DNA of 48,724 bases, from NCBI GenBank assembly GCA_018241185.1, contig JAFEEH010000094.1, positions 1 to 48,724 of the forward strand, written 5' to 3'. A model generated the notes under the pieces. The model ran no database searches. It was not told the origin of the DNA and was given only the letters and a program-made list of their open reading frames with translations. Source of the DNA: Pseudomonadota bacterium (GTDB taxonomy: Bacteria > Pseudomonadota > Gammaproteobacteria > Burkholderiales > Burkholderiaceae_C). Made by a program: the position numbers and the translations under genes. This document shows, in pieces, positions 28,376-35,577 of this stretch. Position 1 is the first letter of the stretch, and the number at the start of each line of letters is the position of its first letter.

Positions 28376-28829
28376 AAACATCCTTCAATACAGCGATCAA
28401 TTCATTTTTCCAGGCGGTGCTTTTATGTTCAAAATAGATACTGTCTCGATAGAGCGATGGAAACTCAACTCGCAACTGATTACCAAGAACATCTAGGCCA
28501 ATAGTTGTTTCCCTATCATCGGGGAAATCACGGAACTGGCTGACCACGTAGACTCTGCTCGAAATCTCGCTCTCCCACATATACCGTAGGAAATCCCGAC
28601 CTCCTTGTGTTCTCTGGCGGCCACTAGCATTCGCCGTTTTGCCACCTTCAAATGTTGGCAGTGTCATGTCCAAGAGTACAAGGTCAAATAAATCTTCGTC
28701 GAGTGCGCGACACGCGCCATTGAGCGACTTAGTGGTAAGCAAAATGGCCCGGGGCACTGCGGCGCGCACCGTCTCAACAATCTGCTGCAATTTGGGTTCG
28801 TCATCTTCAACGATCAGGATTCGCAGCAT
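28350..28829 (-). CDS. dtcB: Stand-alone receiver protein; Detocs DtcB-like
   Basis: A 159-residue response-regulator receiver with no output domain. The acidic pair is in ILIVEDDE (8-10) and the phospho-acceptor is Asp54 (LVLLDMTLP). In Detocs, DtcB is thought to soak up phosphate from accidental kinase firing and so buffer the toxic effector. The start at 28829 has GGAGG nine bases upstream, inside the end of dtcA (23-base overlap). Its 3' end overlaps the start of dtcC by 26 bases, so the three genes are tightly coupled. Confidence 0.85.
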   Translation of the reverse strand: MLRILIVEDDEPKLQQIVETVRAAVPRAILLTTKSLNGACRALDEDLFDLVLLDMTLPTFEGGKTANASGRQRTQGGRDFLRYMWESEISSRVYVVSQFRDFPDDRETTIGLDVLGNQLRVEFPSLYRDSIYFEHKSTAWKNELIAVLKDVYEDINRRR

Positions 28830-31800
28830 TGGCAGTTTCCTCCGTCGCAGTCTCAAGCAAATATTGGCCAAGGATCAAGCGAACGTAGAACATTCGATTG
28901 TCCGTCAATCCAAAATCGACGGAGTTGTTCTTAATCCCTGGCTTCCCAGCGGCTTCGTGGCTGCCGGCGTTCATCGCCAAGCGCACTAGACCTGTCCCCT
29001 TGTTGGCTTGTGTTATCCCTTCAAACTCTTGATTTTCAATCTTCTGTTTAGCCGCTTCAATGCCCAAATGCACATCACGCAGATCTTTCTCATGACTTAT
29101 CTCGCTACGGACTATTAGCTGAATGCCCTCTGCTACAACTGACGCAGATATACTAATCCCCTGCTGATCGTAAGGAGAATTTGCAATTTCCTCGAATCCC
29201 GAATGCTTAGATGCATTTTCGAAAATTAGAAAAGAGATTTCATTAATGTGCCTGATCAAATTGGGTGCTACGCGGACGTCAGCCTCTTTACCAATATCCC
29301 AAGACACCACAGGGTTGAAGTGTGGGCGCGCGTTTTTTGTCGCAACCAATCCCACTTCGATAGCGTCACGTAAACTAAGCGATAGGGAGCTGCTTTCCGG
29401 GCCGTGCGCGGCGAACCAAAGAGCGACCCGATCAAGTGCAGCCTGTAAATCAGAACGGCAATGATGAATGTCTGCCAGCATTAGGCTTCGCTTAGATTCG
29501 TGCATCGAATTTGCGAGCGCGTTAGACAGATCCTCCAAAGCATCTGTGAATTTGCTCCTAAATTCACCTCTGAGATATATTTGCAACTGATCAAGCGAGA
29601 TTCGTACCGAAGGCCAAAACATCGATGTAAAGCAAAATGCAATCAGTTCCTCGAAGGTGGAATCTGAGTCTAATGAAGATTTGGCGGTAATGGTCCATCT
29701 TTTGAACTGAACATCGCCCGAGTCTGCGAGAGTCCCAAATCCGATTTTCCCCTCTGGTCGCAATTTCCCTCTGACGTGAAGGTGCCGAGCGACCGCGTCA
29801 TCTAGAATAGAGTCAACTTGCTCGCTGAATCTAGCCAAGTGTACGTTAGCCTGGCGACGACTCTCGTTTGCCTCAATTCGCCATCGATCCAAAAGTGTGT
29901 TGTTGTCCTGATATTTTCTGGTTACACCATCTTTTTTGGTTATCAGGTTCTTTTGCTCTAATGGTCCGCGAAGATATCCAACAAACGAACCATGGCGAAT
30001 GCGAGAACTGAGGAATGCATCCAATCCATAGCGGGGCAATGACAAAAATGCATCGGCTGTTTGCTTGATAATGCTCTCAAGCAGGCCCTCGGCGCTTAGG
30101 TCATAAATGTCGAGATATGATCTGATCGCAGAGGCTTTGTTCTTCTGTTTGGCAAGAATTATTCGAAGTGCGTCTTCAAGTTCGCGGATGGATTTGAAGA
30201 GGCCAGCTCGATTAAAATCAAGATAGCGAAGAAATTCCGATTCGAGATTACGCTTGGCCCAAGCTAGTACGCCTGGCTCATCAACGTAAACTCGACTGCT
30301 TTCGAGAAATGTCACACCTTCTTCGAGGTTTATTCGACGAGTCAGATCGATGATTTCCGCATCGTACATTATTCGGCGGATGGGATCGATTGTTGCCAAA
30401 TTAATGCAGATTTGAAGTCGCTCCCGGTCGAGTTCAAGTTGTGATTGAAATGCGCCACCCAACTCCATCGTCTGCTGAGTGCAGACTTGATGTAAGAAAT
30501 GTAGACGAGCCTTAAAATCCGGTTGAATTTCTAGGATCGTTAACTGGGAAGGACGGGTTATTCCTTCAGCGAAGAGAAAGTTCTTCCAAGCTACTTTGAG
30601 AGCAACCTCTTTTTCTGACGCGTCGACAGTATCTGAGTAGACTTGGAAGGCAATTGCGAGAAAGGGTTCTTCTCGCATGCCTTTAAGTTCTCTGTAGCCG
30701 CGCGTTTTGAGTATTTGGAGAAGAGGTGTGAATGGGAGCAGTTCGGGGCGTTCGAGGTAAACATTGACAGAGGCTTTAATCGCCTTCTCCACTTGCAGGT
30801 CTTGCGCCAATATTGTCGGAATAAGATAAGATGCTTCGGCACGAAAAAGCAGGTGAGGCGATTTTCCCAGTTCGTCGCCTAATTCAAGGGCAGTCCGGGT
30901 GTCTCCACGCGATATTGCGCCGTATAGTCCGGCGAGAGCTCTGCTCTCCTCAGAGAGTTTCAGCGTTACCGGAAGCGCAGAGGTTGAGTTGCCGGAAGCT
31001 ATACGTTCATACCACCACTCTGCGTCGAAATTAGTTGCGGAAAGGTCAATTTGGTCACGCAAGGCGAGGCGTACGTTCGCACCATCTAGATAGATGCTGG
31101 CGGCGAGTTGTATCGCTGCGCGCTTGTTGATTCCCTTAAACGTTCGTTCCTCCAGAAGAGTGAAGATGTACGCGCTGACATTGCTGTGACGGAGACTAAG
31201 TGCCAGTTTTTTCAAACTGTCCGCAGCTGATTCGCTCGTCGAGCCACCTACAAGTAGCTGGAAAATTTGTTCCGCAGTTACATTTGCTGGCCATTTGAGG
31301 GTGGGCAACGGACGACCTAGTATCGAGCAAGTTTTTGCTAAGAATGCGCTTGCTTCGACGTCGCCCGGAGTCGCATCAAGGCGTGCGATCAACGATTCGA
31401 GGCAGTTTACATATTCACCCGTGAGAAACTGTGTGACGTGTAGCCGCTGACCAATATCTGCCAGTTCGACCTCTTGTCCACCGAGCAGATATCTCTTTGT
31501 CCGGAGAATTCGCCAATCGGAAAGTTCTCCTAGATAAGTGAAAGCTCGCTCAAAAAGTCGACGTTCAGGGTTGAGCTTCTCTTTGGCCCGTCGGAGAAGT
31601 GTCAGTAAGGTCTCGTAGAGATCGATAGGGGAATTTGCCGCCTGTCGCGCGAGCACGCCGGCGAACGCTGTTTCCTTGCTAGCGATGCGATCAAGTAGCC
31701 GGAATCGAATTTCATCTCGATGATCTTGTGTGATATCCCATGTCGCGAGCCTAGACTCCACTCTCTCGGCAAATGCTGTATAAGCCACACGGTCTTCGTT

Positions 31801-32454
31801 GCGTTCGCTAATATAGTTAGCATAGAAGGCTAGGTTTGTCCGCGGGTTGTCGGTTCCAAGCTTCTTTGAGTATTTTTTTTGTTGCTCAAACCCGCCAGTG
31901 AGAGATAGCGTTAAAATTCTATTCTCTATTGCCCATAGTGATTTGCCGCACTCTGAGTCTATCGTTTCGAGTGTGGCGAGGGCTGCAATGTAGTTGCCGT
32001 GAAGTAAGTCATTAAAAAACTTTTCTCTTAAAGGGAAAAAGCTGTTCAGGATATGCTTGGAGAACCCACACGAAACGGCCGCCCAGCTAAACTCTCGCTG
32101 CAATGTGCAGACGGTTGTGGGCTTTTCGTAGTTCAATCTAGACGTCGTGCCCACTTTTCGCCCAGCTGGGAAAGCAGTGCCAAATTGTGCCGAGCTAGTC
32201 GCTAGTAGATAAGCGTACTCGAATGAATCGACGGGCAAATGCTCTTTGCAGTACTCAAGTGCGATCCGCAGGCGAGTTGCGTTCTTTTGCCCCAAGGCGC
32301 CACGAAGCATGTTGAGAGGTTTGCTTGCTGTAGCGGATCTTTTTCGATGCTTATGCTTTGGCATCTGTTTGGGAACTCCTAAATGGCCGATTTTGTCGCG
32401 CATGACTCTGCGCTGGGCGTGGCTAAGTGTCACATGTTTGTGCACACTGTCCAT
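28807..32454 (-). CDS. dtcA: Helical-repeat sensor with C-terminal GHKL ATPase; Detocs DtcA-like kinase
   Basis: A 1215-residue protein with no membrane segments. About 1-900 is a long array of helical hairpins of TPR-like character, suited to sensing a phage product. The C-terminal quarter is kinase-like: a candidate H-box, SMHESKRSL (His985), the ATPase N-box FENASKHSG (Asn1080) and G-box GTGLVRL (1153-1159). The usual DxG box between them is not recognisable. Numbering is from 32454. The ATG at 32364 has AGGAG ten bases upstream and may be the true start, 30 residues shorter. Presumed to phosphorylate DtcB and DtcC on infection. Codon use is AT-richer than its neighbours. Confidence 0.85.
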   Translation of the reverse strand: MDSVHKHVTLSHAQRRVMRDKIGHLGVPKQMPKHKHRKRSATASKPLNMLRGALGQKNATRLRIALEYCKEHLPVDSFEYAYLLATSSAQFGTAFPAGRKVGTTSRLNYEKPTTVCTLQREFSWAAVSCGFSKHILNSFFPLREKFFNDLLHGNYIAALATLETIDSECGKSLWAIENRILTLSLTGGFEQQKKYSKKLGTDNPRTNLAFYANYISERNEDRVAYTAFAERVESRLATWDITQDHRDEIRFRLLDRIASKETAFAGVLARQAANSPIDLYETLLTLLRRAKEKLNPERRLFERAFTYLGELSDWRILRTKRYLLGGQEVELADIGQRLHVTQFLTGEYVNCLESLIARLDATPGDVEASAFLAKTCSILGRPLPTLKWPANVTAEQIFQLLVGGSTSESAADSLKKLALSLRHSNVSAYIFTLLEERTFKGINKRAAIQLAASIYLDGANVRLALRDQIDLSATNFDAEWWYERIASGNSTSALPVTLKLSEESRALAGLYGAISRGDTRTALELGDELGKSPHLLFRAEASYLIPTILAQDLQVEKAIKASVNVYLERPELLPFTPLLQILKTRGYRELKGMREEPFLAIAFQVYSDTVDASEKEVALKVAWKNFLFAEGITRPSQLTILEIQPDFKARLHFLHQVCTQQTMELGGAFQSQLELDRERLQICINLATIDPIRRIMYDAEIIDLTRRINLEEGVTFLESSRVYVDEPGVLAWAKRNLESEFLRYLDFNRAGLFKSIRELEDALRIILAKQKNKASAIRSYLDIYDLSAEGLLESIIKQTADAFLSLPRYGLDAFLSSRIRHGSFVGYLRGPLEQKNLITKKDGVTRKYQDNNTLLDRWRIEANESRRQANVHLARFSEQVDSILDDAVARHLHVRGKLRPEGKIGFGTLADSGDVQFKRWTITAKSSLDSDSTFEELIAFCFTSMFWPSVRISLDQLQIYLRGEFRSKFTDALEDLSNALANSMHESKRSLMLADIHHCRSDLQAALDRVALWFAAHGPESSSLSLSLRDAIEVGLVATKNARPHFNPVVSWDIGKEADVRVAPNLIRHINEISFLIFENASKHSGFEEIANSPYDQQGISISASVVAEGIQLIVRSEISHEKDLRDVHLGIEAAKQKIENQEFEGITQANKGTGLVRLAMNAGSHEAAGKPGIKNNSVDFGLTDNRMFYVRLILGQYLLETATEETANAANPDR

Positions 32455-32647
32455 CAGGAGTTAACGCCGTGCCGCTGTACGCATTGCTAAGGTGTCCTGT
32501 GGCACTTCTGTTTAGCGAATGATGGATTGAGGCACCGGGGACGTTGGCTATCAAATTCGAAGGTCCGGTGCAGTCTGAAGCCATGGCTTCCAGCCGCCTC
32601 CGTCGATTGCGGTGCATGTGTCCAGTGCCGGCTCCGGGAACTTCGCC

Positions 32648-32965
32648 TTTTTCCGCACCCCGGTGCTCATTCCCCTTCTAATGGTGCTTCGCGAAGGCAT
32701 CGAAGGCGCGGTCCATCATCGGCATCGTCGTAGCTAGCTCTAGCAGAGCGGCCGCGGCCCACTGATGCCGGTCGTGTGGGGTAGCTTGCCGCTGGCGGTG
32801 GCGCTGCAGCTGTTTGCCGGCGCCGGCCTGCAACTGATGGCGGCCCGAGTTTCCGCAGAAGCACAAGGAGCTGTTCGATCGCGGGCTCGGTTGCGGCGGT
32901 CGTGCTGACGTCGATGGCGGATGGGACGCGCACGACGGTTCGCTCCATGAGGGGCCGGTTGCATT
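32648..32965 (+). pseudogene. Degenerate FTR1-family iron permease fragment
   Basis: Three reading frames must be joined to recover the family pattern: LIPLLMVLREGIEGA (from 32663), then IIGIVVAS after a one-base slip near 32714, then LMPVVWGSLPLAVALQLFAG back in the first frame, then EFPQKHKELFD in the third frame. REGIE is the ferric-binding motif of FTR1 permeases and EFPQK...ELF is a conserved block. Stop codons and frameshifts make it non-functional. Bases 32455-32647 hold nothing recognised. Confidence 0.75.
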
Positions 32966-33009
32966 CGCCTATCAACGAGGGACAAGCCCGCTTCCCGCAC
33001 ACAAGTTAT

Positions 33010-33024
33010 TGAGAATTGTTAGCA
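33010..33024 (+). promoter_or_regulatory. Fur box upstream of feoAB
   Basis: TGAGAAT-T-GTTAGCA matches the 7-1-7 Fur consensus TGATAAT-N-ATTATCA at 11 of 14 positions. It lies 21 bases before the feoA start, where Fur would block transcription in iron-rich cells. Confidence 0.7.
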
Positions 33025-33045
33025 TTGGGGCCTTCGCCTCTCCGC

Positions 33046-33375
33046 ATGCCTCTCGTCCGGCATGCATTCGCCGCCGTGCAGAACCTCGATCCGCGTCCGT
33101 CCTCTCCGCCCGTTCCCCTGCGGCTCGACCAATTGCCCGACCGCCAGTGGGCGACGGTGCTCGACGTGGTGCGCAACGACGTGGCCGAGGACCGTGAACT
33201 GGCGCTGCGCCTGACCGAGATCGGCTTCATCCCGGGCGAGGCGGTGCGCATCGTCGCCAGCGGCGTGCCGGGGCGCGAGCCGCTGGCCGTGCGGCTGGGC
33301 CACACCACCTTCGCGCTGCGGCGCCACGAGGCGTCGCTGATCCACGTCGTGCCCGGAGCGGCCGACCATGGTTGA
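33046..33375 (+). CDS. feoA: Ferrous iron transport protein A
   Basis: A 109-residue SH3-like FeoA protein. The core LRLTEIGFIPGEAVRIVASG and the RLGHTTFALRRHEASLI strand set are typical. FeoA assists FeoB in Fe(II) uptake. The start at 33046 avoids reading into the Fur box; the N-terminal 25 residues are not conserved. The stop overlaps the feoB start by eight bases. Confidence 0.9.
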   Translation: MPLVRHAFAAVQNLDPRPSSPPVPLRLDQLPDRQWATVLDVVRNDVAEDRELALRLTEIGFIPGEAVRIVASGVPGREPLAVRLGHTTFALRRHEASLIHVVPGAADHG

Positions 33376-35260
33376 GGCGACGATGCAGTTCCAGACGCTC
33401 GCCAGCGCCGCCCCGCCGGGGCGCATCGCGCTGCTGGGCAATCCCAACTGCGGCAAGACCGCGCTCTTCAACCTGCTCACCGGCAGCCGCCAGAAGGTGG
33501 CCAACTACGCCGGCGTGACGGTGGAACGCAAGGAGGGCGAGCTGCGCACGCCCGCGGGCCGCAGCGTCTTCGTGCTCGACCTCCCGGGCGCCTACAGCCT
33601 CAACGCGCTGTCGGCCGACGAGGCCGTGACGCGCGACGTCGTCACCGGCAAGAGCCGCGAGGAACTGCCCGACCTGATCGTGGCCGTGACCGACGCGACC
33701 AACCTGCGGCTGAACCTGCGCTTGGTGCTCGAGGCCAAGAAGCTCGGCCTGCCGATGGTCGTGGCGCTGAACATGACCGACATGGCGCGCCGCCAGGGCA
33801 TCGAGGTGGATGTCGACGTGCTCTCGCGCGAGCTGGGCATGCCGGTGATCCGCACGGTGGGCGTGCAGCGCCATGGCGCGCAGGACCTGCTGGCCGCGCT
33901 CGACGCGCCGGTGCTGCCGGCCGCACCGCTGCCCTGGGAGGCGCCCGGCTTCGACGACGTGCTGGCCACCCAGCGCGAGGTGCGCCGCATCCTCTCGCTC
34001 GCGGTGCGCGAGCCGCGTGGCAGCCTGGCAGCGAGCGACCGCGTCGACCGCATCGTGCTGCACCCGCTGTGGGGCATGGTGGTGCTGGCCGTCACGCTGT
34101 TCCTCATGTTCCAGGCCGTGTTCAGCTGGGCCAACGTGCCCATGGACGCGATCAAGGCCGGCACCGAGGCGGCGGGCAACCTCGTCAAGGGCGTGATGCC
34201 TGAGGGCCTGCTGCAGAGCCTGCTGGTCGACGGCGTGATCGCCGGTGCGGGCGGGGTCATCGTCTTCCTGCCGCAGATCCTGATCCTCTTCCTCTTCATC
34301 CTGGCGCTGGAGGATTCGGGCTACCTGCCGCGCGCGGCCTTCCTGCTCGACCGCGTGATGGGCACCGTGGGGCTGTCGGGCCGCTCCTTCATCCCGCTGC
34401 TGTCGAGCTTCGCCTGCGCCATTCCGGGCGTGATGGCCACGCGCACCATCGGCAACTGGCGCGACCGGCTCACCACCATCATGATCGCGCCGCTCATGAC
34501 CTGCTCTGCGCGGCTGCCGGTGTATGCGCTGCTCATCGCGGCCTTCATCCCGCAGCGCGAAATCGGCGGCGTGTTCAATCTGCAGGGGCTGGTGCTCTTC
34601 GGGCTGTACGTGTTCGGCATCGTCTCGGCGATGGCCGTGGCCTGGGTCATGAAGCGCTTTCGCACGCAACAGGGCCACTCGCCGCTGATGATGGAACTGC
34701 CGGCCTACCGCTGGCCCAACCTGCGCAACCTGCTGCTCGGGCTGTGGGAACGTGCATGGATCTTCCTGCAGCGCGTTGGCACGATCATCCTCACGCTCAC
34801 GATCCTGCTGTGGTTCCTGGCCACCTTCCCGTCGCCGCCCGAGGGCGCCACCGGTCCGGCCATCGAGTACAGCCTGGCCGGCATGCTGGGCCGCGGGCTG
34901 CAGTACATCTTCGCGCCGATCGGCTTCAACTGGCAGATCAGCATCGCGCTGGTGCCGGGCATGGCGGCGCGCGAAGTGGCGGTGGGTGCGCTGGGCACGG
35001 TGTATGCGCTGTCGGCCTCGGGCGAGGAAGTCGCGGGCGCGCTCGAGCCGCTCATCGCCGGCAGCTGGTCGCTGGCCACGGCGCTGTCGCTGCTGGTGTG
35101 GTTCGTCTTCGCGCCGCAGTGCATCTCGACATTGGCCACCGTCAAGCGCGAAACCAACTCGTGGAAGTACGTCTGGATCATGGCCGCGTACCTCTTCGGG
35201 CTGGCCTACGTCGCCTGCTTCGTCACCTACCACGTGACGCTGGCGCTCACCGGAGGATGA
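33368..35260 (+). CDS. feoB: Ferrous iron transporter FeoB
   Basis: A 630-residue inner-membrane Fe(II) transporter. The N-terminal G-domain has G1 GNPNCGKT at 24-31, a G3 DLPG, and an NMTD in the G4 position. Two Gate regions in the membrane part, with the CAIPGVMATRT and CSARLPVY Cys motifs, and about eight membrane segments follow. It is shorter than E. coli FeoB (773), as in the Burkholderiales form. The start at 33368 overlaps feoA; Met6 is an alternative. Confidence 0.95.
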   Translation: MVEATMQFQTLASAAPPGRIALLGNPNCGKTALFNLLTGSRQKVANYAGVTVERKEGELRTPAGRSVFVLDLPGAYSLNALSADEAVTRDVVTGKSREELPDLIVAVTDATNLRLNLRLVLEAKKLGLPMVVALNMTDMARRQGIEVDVDVLSRELGMPVIRTVGVQRHGAQDLLAALDAPVLPAAPLPWEAPGFDDVLATQREVRRILSLAVREPRGSLAASDRVDRIVLHPLWGMVVLAVTLFLMFQAVFSWANVPMDAIKAGTEAAGNLVKGVMPEGLLQSLLVDGVIAGAGGVIVFLPQILILFLFILALEDSGYLPRAAFLLDRVMGTVGLSGRSFIPLLSSFACAIPGVMATRTIGNWRDRLTTIMIAPLMTCSARLPVYALLIAAFIPQREIGGVFNLQGLVLFGLYVFGIVSAMAVAWVMKRFRTQQGHSPLMMELPAYRWPNLRNLLLGLWERAWIFLQRVGTIILTLTILLWFLATFPSPPEGATGPAIEYSLAGMLGRGLQYIFAPIGFNWQISIALVPGMAAREVAVGALGTVYALSASGEEVAGALEPLIAGSWSLATALSLLVWFVFAPQCISTLATVKRETNSWKYVWIMAAYLFGLAYVACFVTYHVTLALTGG

Positions 35261-35264
35261 ATCC

Positions 35265-35525
35265 ATGGCGCCCATCTGGCAGAACATCGTCGTCTTCCTG
35301 ATCGTGGCCGCTGCGGCGCTCTACGCCGCCTGGCGCTGGATGCCCGCCGGCTGGCGCCGCGGCGCCGCGCGCCAGGTGGCGGCCGGCTCGCAGCGCGCGG
35401 GCCTGGTCGATGCGCAGCAGGCGGAAAAGCTGGCCGCTTCGCTGGCGAAGACTTCGGGGTGTGGCAGTTGCGACAGTTGCGGGAGCTGTGCCCCGAAAAG
35501 CCCGGCCGACGCGCCGCGGCGGTGA
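35265..35525 (+). CDS. FeoB-associated Cys-rich membrane protein
   Basis: An 86-residue protein. One membrane helix (about 7-23) is followed by a basic cytoplasmic segment and a C-terminal CGSCDSCGSC cluster (Cys66, 69, 72, 75). Small proteins of this design follow feoB in many bacteria and may help handle Fe(II), in place of FeoC. It starts four bases after the feoB stop. Confidence 0.8.
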   Translation: MAPIWQNIVVFLIVAAAALYAAWRWMPAGWRRGAARQVAAGSQRAGLVDAQQAEKLAASLAKTSGCGSCDSCGSCAPKSPADAPRR

Positions 35526-35577
35526 TGCCCGATCCTGGGCCGCGCTGGGTCGGCAAGCCGCTGCACGCGCCGGGCGT

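Larger units (their letters stand above)
27100..32560. other. Low-GC accessory block (defence island)
   Basis: Base composition drops from about 68-70% GC to about 50% in a sharp block holding only three minus-strand genes. Left of it is the acnA terminator, right of it an FTR1 permease remnant and feoAB. Bases 26955-27145 hold no gene. No integrase, transposase or clear direct repeats were found, so exact borders are estimates. Confidence 0.8.

Noticed and set aside
32541-32560. GGCTATCAAATTC as another copy of the dispersed repeat
   Set aside because: Only the head matches; the GC-rich centre and GGCCGATTTGG tail are missing.
33227-35287. 686-codon open frame on the minus strand
   Set aside because: Antisense shadow of feoA/feoB.
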